From JBQTKD01 sp052389435 (GTDB lineage: Bacteria; Actinomycetota; Actinomycetes; Sporichthyales; Sporichthyaceae), in contig JBQTIB010000033.1 of NCBI GenBank assembly GCA_052389435.1, positions 1-25,464 of the forward strand: a stretch of 25,464 nt of DNA, in the 5' to 3' direction. Positions 1 through 6,886 of the stretch are shown here, piece by piece (position 1 is the first letter of the stretch; each line of letters opens with the position of its first letter). Made by a program: the position numbers and the translations under genes. Below the pieces are notes generated by a model. It was not told the origin of the DNA. It did no database searches and saw only the letters and a program-made list of their open reading frames with translations.

Positions 1-63
1 CCGCGTCCCGGTCGCGCCGCGGCGCTTCGTCACCCACGGCATGCCCGCACCTCCGCCCCGTCC

Positions 64-95
64 TTGTGGGCAGTTTGTGGGCAGACCTGCCCACA
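64..95. repeat. Short direct and inverted repeat cluster
   Basis: TTGTGGGCAG occurs at 64-73 and again at 75-84, one base apart, and an inverted copy (CTGCCCACA) follows at 87-95. The second and third copies form an 8-bp stem with a 4-base loop (76-95). Such clusters resemble arm-type sites bound by tyrosine integrases next to attachment sites. That role is inference; only the repeats are seen. Confidence 0.55.
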
Positions 96-203
96 CGCAA
101 GCGGACCGTGGTGGACCCCGGCGGACGGCGAACATGCCTCTGACCTGCGGAAACGTCGACATCTCATGCATGTATGTGCGCGCGAAGGGCCCCTTGATTC
201 CAG

Positions 204-225
204 CTCATAACCCAGAGGTCGCCGG
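204..225 (+). other. tRNA-Met-like fragment, possible att core
   Basis: The sequence ctcataacccagaggtcg followed by ccgg matches the anticodon loop (CAT anticodon), 3' anticodon stem, variable loop and first T-stem bases of actinobacterial tRNA-Met. It then diverges: the expected T-loop (ttcgaat) and acceptor stem are absent, and no 5' half precedes it. It is therefore not a functional tRNA. Identity limited to this part of a tRNA is typical of the core left by site-specific integration. The repeats at 64-95 lie about 110 bp away, a plausible attP-like arrangement. Confidence 0.45.
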
Positions 226-405
226 ACTCGGGCGTAACCGCCCGGACACGACCGGACGGCGACAGACTGGCGCTGTCGCCGGCTCGTAGATCCGTCCGCC
301 AGGGTGTGCATCGGGGTGAGTCGGATCGAGCAGTCCGTGACGGGCCGAGTTGGCCCATCGCTGGAGAGCGGGCAGCCGCTGACCTGGGACTCTGCGGCCG
401 AAGGA

Positions 406-445
406 CCCGGGATGGCGGACGCGTGTCTCGCCGCGCCATCCCGGG
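406..445 (-). terminator. Hairpin terminator after hydroxylase gene
   Basis: CCCGGGATGGCG (406-417) pairs perfectly with CGCCATCCCGGG (434-445), a 12-bp stem with a 16-base loop. It begins 17 bases beyond the stop codon of the leftward hydroxylase gene. There is no U-tract, as is common for actinobacterial terminators. Its position suggests the leftward operon ends here, so no further hydroxylase subunits are expected downstream. Confidence 0.65.
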
Positions 446-462
446 CGTGTGGGTCGGCCGGG

Positions 463-1983
463 CTAGGTCGTGCGGCCGAGCTCGGGCGTCGCCGGTGTTG
501 CGTATCCGGCGGCCCAGGCGAAGTTGTAGGCGTCGTCGCCCATCTCGCTGGAGTCCAGGCCCATGTAGGCGAAGAGCCCTGGCAGGTCCGGCGGCGAGAC
601 CGCGCCGGAGAGCATGCGCTGGATGATGCTCTGCTGGTGCATGGCCTGGTTGCGGTCTTCCCACCAGATGCGGCGGCACGGGTCGGAGCAGAACCAGTAC
701 GGGTTGCCGTTGTGGACCAGCTTGAAGCCGGGCCGGGCCGGGTACGTGCTCGCGTTCGGCGCGGACGTGGTCATCAGGGGGAGGTTGCACATGTTGCACA
801 CCCACGGCAGCGCGCCGGGCAGGGCTAGGTCCGTGCGCCCGTCGTTGACGTTGCCGATGATCGTGTCCCAGTACCCACCCCAGTTCTCCTCCCAGGTCGG
901 GTACTTCGAGTTGAGCCACTCGCGCTCGTCGGGGGAGATGCCGCCGTTGGGGTTCCAGAACAGGGTCCAGCGGTAGAACCAGGTGCCCAGGTGCAGGGAG
1001 TGGTGGGCGGTCTCGAGGTTGGCCATGAACTCGTCCCAGTACCACGGCAGCTTGAGGCCGTAGTCCTGGATGGAGTGGGCGAACTGGTCGACGATCCACT
1101 CCTCCATGAACTCCCGATAGGACTGTTCGCGGGACTCCAACGGCGTGTAGTAGTCCATGGTCGGGCCGGTCAGAATCGCGAAGATGCGTGCCGAGAGCCA
1201 GAACGTGCGGTCGATGAGCCACTGCGCGCGTTCGGGCTGGTCCTCCATCAGCACCTCGAGCGTTGGGCCGCCCTGCTGGGCGTGGCGGGCCTCGTCGGTC
1301 TGGATCGAGCTGATCATGTTGGCGAAGTTGACGTCCCCGGTGGACAGGGCGTTGGAGGCCAGCGCGACGAACTGCAGGTTCGTGAAGCCGGTCTCGAAGG
1401 TGAAGGGCAGTTGGACAGCGATGTCCACGGCCGGCGACAGGGCCATGAACCCGTCGAACAGCGACCGAGCGGCGATCATGACCCAGTTGTTCGTGGAGTA
1501 CGCCTTGTGCGCCCAGTCGTACTGCGGGTCCTTCGACACGTGCTCGTGCGCGAACCACAGATCGATCTGACTGTGCCTCATTTCGTCCATGGCGCCCATG
1601 ACCGCCATGTTCCGCCACCCGCCGGTGAGCCCGAAGCGCGCCATCTTGAGCTCGGAGACGACGGCGAGGTACTCAAGCAGCGTGGTGGCCGCGAAGTGCG
1701 CCTTGGCGTTGGACTTCCAGCCCTCGGTGAGCTCGTCGAAGACGTCCGAGCGCGCCAGGGCGGCCTTGACCGAGTAGGCCGCGGCGTCCTTCTCGCGCTG
1801 CGTCGAGACGTACTCGCCGAAGGAGCTGCGGTAGTCCTCGCGCCAGCCGTGCCAGCTCTCGCGATCGGTCGCGCCGAGGCCCGTCATCCATTCCGGGAAC
1901 ACCGCGGCCTCGTCGACGTAGGAGAACTCCCAGTCGGTGGCGCGGGTGATGTCGTGCCAGTCTTCCCTCTTCAGCAGAGCCAT
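463..1983 (-). CDS. Diiron hydroxylase alpha subunit, TmoA-like
   Basis: This 506-residue protein aligns along its length with the toluene-4-monooxygenase hydroxylase alpha subunit (TmoA family), which uses a carboxylate-bridged diiron centre to insert one oxygen atom into a hydrocarbon. All six iron ligands fall at the TmoA numbers: Glu104, Glu134 and His137 (DEMRH), Glu197 (FETGF), Glu231 and His234 (DEARH); Thr201 and Gln228 are also kept. The pocket differs, with Thr100 and Leu103 where TmoA has Ile100 and Gly103. A YHS-like segment near 396-436 carries two CxxC/CxxxC-type cysteine pairs that TmoA has lost but propane-type hydroxylases keep. The start is set by a GGGAGGA ribosome binding site. 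The LDI-like gene lies upstream in the same direction. Beta subunit, ferredoxin, effector and reductase are not in the window, so activity would need partners encoded elsewhere or an unusual mechanism. Confidence 0.9.
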   Translation of the reverse strand: MALLKREDWHDITRATDWEFSYVDEAAVFPEWMTGLGATDRESWHGWREDYRSSFGEYVSTQREKDAAAYSVKAALARSDVFDELTEGWKSNAKAHFAATTLLEYLAVVSELKMARFGLTGGWRNMAVMGAMDEMRHSQIDLWFAHEHVSKDPQYDWAHKAYSTNNWVMIAARSLFDGFMALSPAVDIAVQLPFTFETGFTNLQFVALASNALSTGDVNFANMISSIQTDEARHAQQGGPTLEVLMEDQPERAQWLIDRTFWLSARIFAILTGPTMDYYTPLESREQSYREFMEEWIVDQFAHSIQDYGLKLPWYWDEFMANLETAHHSLHLGTWFYRWTLFWNPNGGISPDEREWLNSKYPTWEENWGGYWDTIIGNVNDGRTDLALPGALPWVCNMCNLPLMTTSAPNASTYPARPGFKLVHNGNPYWFCSDPCRRIWWEDRNQAMHQQSIIQRMLSGAVSPPDLPGLFAYMGLDSSEMGDDAYNFAWAAGYATPATPELGRTT

Positions 1984-2034
1984 TTCGGTGTCCTCCCGAG
2001 ATAACGGTTGGACGGCGGACACGATGCCGCAGGG

Positions 2035-2069
2035 GTCCGGGCCGGCGCGCGAAAGCGCCGGCCCGGGAC
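2035..2069 (-). promoter_or_regulatory. Intercistronic GC-rich stem-loop
   Basis: In the 107-base gap between the LDI-like gene and the hydroxylase gene, GTCCGGGCCGGCGC (2035-2048) pairs with the complementary arm at 2055-2069 with a single bulged base and a loop of about 6 bases. Read leftward it could act as a partial terminator, processing site or stabiliser that sets different expression of the two genes. It lies 21 bases past the first stop codon and about 50 bases before the next start. Confidence 0.55.
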
Positions 2070-2090
2070 TAATTCGATGGGCCTTGCAGG

Positions 2091-3722
2091 TCAGGCGAGG
2101 CGGCGGACCACGGTGGTGTGGGTGCCGATCTTCGCCTGCACGGTAATCTCGCCGGCCGCGTTGGCCTCGGCGACGACGGCGGGGGAGCCGCTGACGGCGA
2201 CGTGGTAGCGCAGGCCCGGCAGGAGCTGGGTGATGCGGTAGGTCGTCGGGTCGCCGAGACGATCCTTGTCCACGCTGGTGAACGAGCCCTCGAAGACGGA
2301 CTCGTTCGAGACGGCCTGACGCACCCGCAGCGTCGGGAAGTCCACGCCCTCCAGGGTCGGCAGGGTGAACTTGGCCGTGTTGGGCTTGGTGAACATCTCC
2401 TGCCACTGGTTCGGGCGGGTGATGGTGTACGCGGGCATCATCCAGTCGTTGAGCTGACCGCGGGGCCAGTCCTCGCCGAGACCGAAGTGGAAGTAGAACT
2501 CGCCGCGCGAGGCGTCCCACGTCGGCTGGTAGGTGTTCTGGATGTGCTGGTTCAGGGCCTCGAAGGTCTCGGTGTCGCCGAAGATCTTCGCCGCGGTGGC
2601 CGCGGTAATTGTGGCGAACTGGTAGTCGCCCTCCATGCCCGGCAGGCCGATCGAGTACGCGCTGCCGTCGGGCTGGTACTGGATGAACTGCTCCTTGCCG
2701 CCCAGGTACAGGCGGTGCGCCAGTTCGTTGTCGAGCGGGGCGAGCTGAGCCGCGGTGCCGAAGTAGTTGTACGCGATCTGCGCCTCCGGGCTGTCGACCT
2801 TGGCGTCGATGGTGGAGTCGTAGTACAGGGCGATCTTGTCGATCGGCGCGTCGGTGTAGCCCTGGGAGATGTAGTGCTCGCGGAAGTAGCGCTTCCAGCC
2901 CTCGAACGCGCTCATGTGCTCGGTGCCGTGCATGACGTCGTAGAGCCGGTTCGCCATGCCGGTGAGCATGTGGCACCACGGGTAGATCTTGACGACCTCG
3001 CAGCCGATGCCGGCCGGGTTGGACCGGAGCTGGTTGGCGATCATGCGGTTGATGGAGCCGTGGTCGTAGGTGTAGATCGTGTCGGCGTCGTAGCCGACCT
3101 TGAAGGGCTCGTCGTACTTGGCGTCGCCGGTCACGTAGTTGTAGAAGCTCAGGACGACGTTGAGGTAGCCCTTGTACATGAGGTTGCAGGAGCCGTTGCC
3201 ACGGACGGGGTCCGGGTCGTAGGAGTAGGGCTCCAGGCCGTTGCCCGGCCAGCCCGGCAGGTCGTACTTGCCGAAGTAGCCCTCGGGGAAGATGGCCTTG
3301 TACGCCGGGTCGTACTCGGCGCGCTTCGGGTCCGGCCCGGAGCACTCCACCCAGTCCCACATGGCGTAGTACTCCATGTAGCGGTCGGCCATGTGGCCGA
3401 GGATCTTCCCGTACTGCTCGCGCCAGGCGGGGGTGTTCTCCGACATCAGGCCGAGGGCGTAGGAGGCGTAGGTCAGGTCGTAACGGTGGAACACGCTCGT
3501 CGGCCCGTTGGATAGGTTGTCCCACGACTCGTGCGGGTCCTCCTCCTTGAACCAGGTCTTGTTCAGGGTGGACTTGCGGTCCATGTAGGCGAGCCAGCCC
3601 ATGGCCTCGTCGGTCAGCAGGGTCTTGCCCGGGATGATCTGCGCCGAGGACGTGACCTGGGCGGAGAACTCACCGGCGCTGTCGGCGGGGGAGGCGGGCG
3701 CGGCTTCCGGCGCGATCGTCAT
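2091..3722 (-). CDS. Linalool dehydratase/isomerase-family protein
   Basis: This 543-residue protein matches the linalool dehydratase/isomerase (LDI) family, known from Castellaniella defragrans for interconverting geraniol, linalool and myrcene. The diagnostic block runs from about residue 179 to 285: NLMYKGYLN, the VTGD turn, NPAGIGCE with Cys241, Cys250 nine residues later (same spacing as the LDI active-site cysteine pair), then RLYDVMHGT. Differences are clear. The MYKGH of LDI is MYKGY here, so a His implicated in catalysis is Tyr186. The protein is much longer than LDI (mature form about 370 residues) with N- and C-terminal extensions. No signal peptide is present although Castellaniella LDI is periplasmic, so a cytoplasmic location is likely. 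The start has a GAAGGAG ribosome binding site 6 bases away. A GntR-type operator lies 19 bases upstream. The probable chemistry is dehydration or isomerisation of an unsaturated alcohol; the true substrate is unknown. Confidence 0.85.
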   Translation of the reverse strand: MTIAPEAAPASPADSAGEFSAQVTSSAQIIPGKTLLTDEAMGWLAYMDRKSTLNKTWFKEEDPHESWDNLSNGPTSVFHRYDLTYASYALGLMSENTPAWREQYGKILGHMADRYMEYYAMWDWVECSGPDPKRAEYDPAYKAIFPEGYFGKYDLPGWPGNGLEPYSYDPDPVRGNGSCNLMYKGYLNVVLSFYNYVTGDAKYDEPFKVGYDADTIYTYDHGSINRMIANQLRSNPAGIGCEVVKIYPWCHMLTGMANRLYDVMHGTEHMSAFEGWKRYFREHYISQGYTDAPIDKIALYYDSTIDAKVDSPEAQIAYNYFGTAAQLAPLDNELAHRLYLGGKEQFIQYQPDGSAYSIGLPGMEGDYQFATITAATAAKIFGDTETFEALNQHIQNTYQPTWDASRGEFYFHFGLGEDWPRGQLNDWMMPAYTITRPNQWQEMFTKPNTAKFTLPTLEGVDFPTLRVRQAVSNESVFEGSFTSVDKDRLGDPTTYRITQLLPGLRYHVAVSGSPAVVAEANAAGEITVQAKIGTHTTVVRRLA

Positions 3723-3740
3723 TGACGCTCCTTCGTCGTA

Positions 3741-3753
3741 AATGTTGAATATT
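3741..3753. promoter_or_regulatory. GntR operator, LDI promoter copy
   Basis: AATGTTGAATATT is a slightly degenerate copy of the locus palindrome AATGT-N3-ACATT. A possible leftward promoter is TTGACC (3763-3768) with ACATTT 17 bases away (3740-3745), which would place the operator over the -10 region. The promoter elements are weak; the operator is supported by the five other copies. Confidence 0.6.
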
Positions 3754-3797
3754 ACGATTGCTGGTCAAGGTCGGACTGTCAAGGAGTCAGGCTAGCG

Positions 3798-3810
3798 AAT
3801 GTCCAACATT
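3798..3810. promoter_or_regulatory. GntR operator, quinone reductase copy
   Basis: AATGTCCAACATT is a perfect AATGT-N3-ACATT palindrome, the best copy in the window. It lies in the divergent region between the LDI-like and quinone-oxidoreductase-like genes, one base before a candidate ATG at 3812 and 20 bases before the chosen start at 3830. Confidence 0.7.
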
Positions 3811-3829
3811 TATGGCACGCTCCGGCGTC

Positions 3830-4804
3830 ATGAAGGCGATGCGAGTAGAGACCTTCGGCGAGCCCCTGGTGCTCGTCGAGCTCCCCCAGCCCACGCCCGC
3901 CCCCGGCGAGGTCGTGATCGACGTGGCGGTGGCCGGCGTCAACTTCCCGGACCTGCTCGTGGTCGACGGGACCTACCAGATCCTCCCCGCCCTGCCGTTC
4001 AGTCCCGGCAAGGAGGTGGCGGGCGTCGTGTCCGCCGTCGGCGCCGACGTGGCCGGAATTGCCGTCGGGCAAAGAGTTCTGGCCCAGATCGAGTACGGCG
4101 GCTACCGCGAGGCCGTCGCGGTCCCGGCGTCGAACGTCGTCGTTCTGCCCGACGGAGTGAGCTTCGCGCAGGCGGCCGCGTGCGGGCTGGGCTACCTAAC
4201 CGCGCACTTCGCGCTGGTGCGCCGAGCCCACCTGCGGGCAGGGGAGACGGTGCTCGTCACTGGAGCCGGCGGCGGGGTTGGCTCCGGCGCCGTGGGACTG
4301 GCCAAGGCCATGGGAGCGGTCGTGATCGCCGTCGCGCAGGACGACGCCCGCGCCGCACTGGCGCTCGAACAGGGCGCCGACCACGTCGTGCGCTCGGACG
4401 CCGCGGACCTACGGGACCAGATCCGCGCGCTGACCGATGGGCGCGGCGTGGACGTGGTGGTGGAGACCGTTGGGGGTGCGGTCTTCGCGGCGTCGCTGAG
4501 CGCGACCGCCTGGGAAGGCCGCGTGGTCGTGATCGGTTTCGCTTCTGGGGAGATCCCGACCGTGAAGGCGGGCCACGTCCTGGTGAAGAACATCGCCGTG
4601 CTGGGCCTGCAGGTCAGCGACTACCGCGACCGCGAGCCGGAATCGGTGCGCCTGGCGCTCGGCGAGATCCTCGACCTGATCGCCGAAGGCCGCCTTGACG
4701 TGCCGATCGCCGCGGTCTACCCGCTGGAGAAGGCCGGGGACGCGTTGGCCGCCGTTCGCGCGGGCACCGCGATCGGCAAGGTCGTGCTGGAGATCGCCCG
4801 CTGA
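3830..4804 (+). CDS. Zinc-free quinone oxidoreductase-type MDR
   Basis: This 324-residue protein is a medium-chain dehydrogenase/reductase of the zeta-crystallin/quinone oxidoreductase group. The N-terminus (MKAMRVETFGEP), the NFPD motif near 38-41, PFSPGKEVAG at about 56-65 and the NADPH-binding GAGGGVGSGA at 145-154 are typical. It lacks the structural zinc cysteine loop and catalytic zinc ligands, so it probably reduces quinones or enoyl/enone double bonds using NADPH. Starts at 3812 (MARSG) and 3830 both fit; 3830 is chosen because family similarity begins there, though neither has a clear ribosome binding site and a leaderless transcript is possible. It is divergent from the LDI-like gene with a shared operator region and converges on the regulator gene with a 7-base gap. 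It could reduce an unsaturated ketone or aldehyde intermediate; that is inference. Confidence 0.85.
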   Translation: MKAMRVETFGEPLVLVELPQPTPAPGEVVIDVAVAGVNFPDLLVVDGTYQILPALPFSPGKEVAGVVSAVGADVAGIAVGQRVLAQIEYGGYREAVAVPASNVVVLPDGVSFAQAAACGLGYLTAHFALVRRAHLRAGETVLVTGAGGGVGSGAVGLAKAMGAVVIAVAQDDARAALALEQGADHVVRSDAADLRDQIRALTDGRGVDVVVETVGGAVFAASLSATAWEGRVVVIGFASGEIPTVKAGHVLVKNIAVLGLQVSDYRDREPESVRLALGEILDLIAEGRLDVPIAAVYPLEKAGDALAAVRAGTAIGKVVLEIAR

Positions 4805-4811
4805 GGCGGGG

Positions 4812-5555
4812 TCACCTCTTGCGGTAGGCCACGAAGTGCTTGCGCAGGTAGGTCAGGTGCTCGATCATCGCGAGCTCGGCCGCGTCGGCGTCCTGCGCGT
4901 CGACGGCGCGCAGGATCTTCTGGTGCTGCTTGACGGTGTTGCGGCCGACCTCGGGGGAGAGGTCCAGGTAGTGCACCGGCTCGGTCTCGCGGTGCACCGC
5001 GACGATCAGGCTCGCGAGCACGCGGTTGCCCGACGCGTTCGCGATCGTGCCGTGGAAATCCTTGTCCAGCTGGGGCACATCGGGGTCGTCGATAGAGATG
5101 ACCTTCTGTCGGGCCACGATGTCCTGCAGCGTCGCCAGGTCCTCGGGGCTGCGGTGCAGCGAGGCGAGGCGGACGGCCGGGACCTCGAGGTGCTGGCGAA
5201 CCAGGGCCACCTCTTCGAAGTCGATGTTGCCCAGGGCCAGCAGATTGGACATCGACTCGCCTACGGCGTCGGTGAGCGAGGAGTGGTCCACGCTGCGCAC
5301 GAAGCTGCCGCCGCCGGCGCCCGGGATCTTGCGGATCAGGTTCTGGGTGGACAGCGAGCGCAGGGCCTCGCGCACGGTGGTGCGAGAAACGTCGAACTGG
5401 CGGGCGAGCTCGGATTCCGAGGGCAGCCGTTCGCCGCTCTTGAGGGAGCCCTCGAGGATCGCGCTGCGAATGTGTTCCTCGACCTGCTGACGCGGGCGCA
5501 GCACGCGCTGGCCGATGAACCGCACGGTGTCGGAGCCTGATTCGACGGTCGTCAT
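4812..5555 (-). CDS. GntR/FadR-family regulator with FCD domain
   Basis: This 247-residue protein is a FadR-subfamily GntR regulator. A winged helix-turn-helix spans about 24-86 (RLPSESELARQFDVSRTTVREALRSL region), followed by an all-helical FCD ligand-binding domain at about 110-240. Likely metal/ligand residues of FCD proteins are visible: Asp164 or Asp166, His168, His211 and His233. These regulators usually repress catabolic genes and release DNA on binding an acid or acyl-CoA intermediate. The start at 5555 gives a normal N-terminus; an upstream ATG (5639) would add 28 residues reading through the promoter. No ribosome binding site precedes 5555 and a promoter sits just upstream, so translation may be leaderless. 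An operator overlaps the start, indicating autoregulation. It lies between the divergent leftward operon and the large rightward operon. Confidence 0.9.
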   Translation of the reverse strand: MTTVESGSDTVRFIGQRVLRPRQQVEEHIRSAILEGSLKSGERLPSESELARQFDVSRTTVREALRSLSTQNLIRKIPGAGGGSFVRSVDHSSLTDAVGESMSNLLALGNIDFEEVALVRQHLEVPAVRLASLHRSPEDLATLQDIVARQKVISIDDPDVPQLDKDFHGTIANASGNRVLASLIVAVHRETEPVHYLDLSPEVGRNTVKQHQKILRAVDAQDADAAELAMIEHLTYLRKHFVAYRKR

Positions 5556-5567
5556 CTGTCGAACATT
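5555..5567. promoter_or_regulatory. GntR operator over regulator start
   Basis: TCTGTCGAACATT carries the TGT-N3-ACA core of the locus palindrome and touches the regulator's start codon. A leftward promoter fits: TTCACC (complement of 5590-5595), an 18-base spacer and TAGTAA (complement of 5566-5571). That places the transcript start within a few bases of the ATG, so bound regulator would block its own transcription. Confidence 0.6.
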
Positions 5568-5638
5568 ACTACGGTGCGCGCTCGATCCCGGTGAACCCGC
5601 TCGAATCGCTGCAGGTGGCCGACCCGACTGCACAACCA

Positions 5639-5667
5639 TTGACAGTCGGCTAAATGTTGGACAATAT
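5639..5667 (+). promoter_or_regulatory. Main operon promoter, probably leaderless
   Basis: A consensus TTGACA (5639-5644) is followed after 17 bases by CAATAT (5662-5667). The predicted transcript start falls at about 5674-5675, on the ATG of the first operon gene, and no ribosome binding site is present. The operator at 5653-5665 lies between and over these elements. Confidence 0.5.
5653..5665. promoter_or_regulatory. GntR operator, main operon copy
   Basis: AATGTTGGACAAT matches AATGT-N3-ACATT except for one base. It lies in the spacer and -10 region of the main catabolic operon promoter, a position where a bound repressor would exclude RNA polymerase. Confidence 0.65.
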
Positions 5668-5674
5668 GCATCGC

Positions 5675-6886
5675 ATGACGAACCAGACCACGCTGCCGCT
5701 GACCGGAGTGCGCGTCCTGGATCTCAGCACGTCCTACGCCGGACCCACCGCCACGATGTACCTGGCCGAGCTCGGCGCCGACGTCATCAAGATCGAACGG
5801 CCCGGCGCCGGAGACGACGGCCGCGGCTGGGGCCCGCCGTTCGTCGACGGCGTCTCGGCATGGTTCGCCTCCGCCAACCGCGGCAAGAAGTCGATCGTCC
5901 TGAACCTGCAGGACCCCGCCGGCCGCGACGCGCTCGAGCGCCTGCTCGCCACCGCCGACGTACTGGTGCAGAGCTTCAATCCGGGCAAGCTCGCAGGACT
6001 CGGCCTGGCACCGGACGAGGTGATGGCGCGTCATCCCCGGCTCGTTTACTGCGCGATCTCCGGGTTCGGCCTCACCGGGCCGGACGCCGAACTCTCCGGC
6101 TACGACCTGGTCGCACAAGCCCGCTCTGGCCTGATGAGCGTGACGGGCGAGGCAGGCGGACCGCCGCAGCGGGTCTCCACAGCCCTGTCTGACATCGTCA
6201 CCGGAATGATTGCCGCACTGGCGGTAACGGCCGCCCTGCACCGACAGCTGCTCGTGGGACGCGGCGAACTCATCGACGTCTCCCTCCTCGACGCGGACCT
6301 GGCGCTCATGGCCCCGCGCATCGCCAGCTACCTCGGCGGCGAGCCCGAGCCGGCACCGAGCGGCGGGACCGACTCGGTCCTGGCCGTCTACGAGTCCTTC
6401 GCCACCGCCGACGATCGCATCGTGCTGGCCATCGGCAACGACGCCATCTGGCGCCGGCTGTGCGAGGTCCTCGGGGACGCCGACATGGCCGCCGACCCCC
6501 GGTACTCCTGCAATGCCGACCGCAAGGCCGGGCGCGGCGAGATCCTGCCCCGCATCCAGGCTGCGCTCCAGCGCGAGCCCGCCGCCGTCTGGCTGGCGCG
6601 GTGCGCCGCCGCCGGAATCCCGGCCGGCGCCGTGCAGTCCCTGTCCCAGGTGGTCGCCGACCCGCAGGTCGTCGCCCGCGGCGCAATCCTGTCCGGCAAC
6701 GGCTCCGGTCTGCACGGCGTCCGACCGCCGTGGCGGCTCGGCTCCCAGACCGAGTACAACCCGAGCCCCGCTCCCGCGCTCGGCGCCGACACCCGCGCCG
6801 TGTTGACCGAGGCCGGGTGCACGGAAGCGGAGATCCTCACCCTGCTGGACGCCGAAGGCGTTGCCGTTCGCGGACGTGCCTCGTGA
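5675..6886 (+). CDS. Family III CoA-transferase (CaiB/BaiF)
   Basis: This 403-residue protein is a class III CoA-transferase, moving CoA between carboxylic acids through an aspartyl-CoA intermediate. It has the N-terminal Rossmann-like segment (GVRVLDLS, AELGADVIKIERP), NRGKKSI at about 68-74 and the probable catalytic Asp173 in ALSDIVTG. The SGYDLVAQ motif at 141-148 has Tyr where alpha-methylacyl-CoA racemases have the catalytic His of GHD, which argues for a transferase and against a racemase. Candidate ATGs at 5654 and 5666 lie inside the operator/promoter; 5675 is chosen because the predicted transcript start falls there. It is the first gene of the main operon and overlaps the next gene by 4 bases. 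It may activate the acid product of the alcohol/aldehyde dehydrogenase pair or recycle CoA from pathway end products. Confidence 0.88.
   Translation: MTNQTTLPLTGVRVLDLSTSYAGPTATMYLAELGADVIKIERPGAGDDGRGWGPPFVDGVSAWFASANRGKKSIVLNLQDPAGRDALERLLATADVLVQSFNPGKLAGLGLAPDEVMARHPRLVYCAISGFGLTGPDAELSGYDLVAQARSGLMSVTGEAGGPPQRVSTALSDIVTGMIAALAVTAALHRQLLVGRGELIDVSLLDADLALMAPRIASYLGGEPEPAPSGGTDSVLAVYESFATADDRIVLAIGNDAIWRRLCEVLGDADMAADPRYSCNADRKAGRGEILPRIQAALQREPAAVWLARCAAAGIPAGAVQSLSQVVADPQVVARGAILSGNGSGLHGVRPPWRLGSQTEYNPSPAPALGADTRAVLTEAGCTEAEILTLLDAEGVAVRGRAS

Larger units (their letters stand above)
1..462. other. Gene-poor left flank
   Basis: No reading frame here has a believable start, ribosome binding site or recognisable product. 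The stretch contains a cluster of short direct and inverted repeats (64-95), a tRNA-Met-like fragment (204-225) and a terminator hairpin for the leftward hydroxylase gene (406-445). Repeats plus a partial tRNA suggest the edge of an integrated element, but no integrase gene is visible and the window starts too close to test this. Confidence 0.6.

Noticed and set aside
204..225. A functional tRNA-Met gene
   Set aside because: Only the anticodon-to-T-stem part is recognisable; there is no 5' half, T-loop or acceptor stem.
164..1618. A long leftward open frame overlapping the hydroxylase gene
   Set aside because: It is a GC-driven shadow frame, rich in Arg, Pro and Ala, and the hydroxylase frame carries all the conserved residues.
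2118..3515. A 465-codon open frame opposite the LDI-like gene
   Set aside because: Val/Gly/Ala-rich composition typical of an antisense shadow, without recognisable motifs.
1984..3525. An N-terminal extension of the hydroxylase gene by an open frame running upstream
   Set aside because: The extension overlaps the LDI-like gene in another frame, is Arg/Pro-rich without similarity, and the TmoA-like N-terminus starts at 1983 behind a good ribosome binding site.
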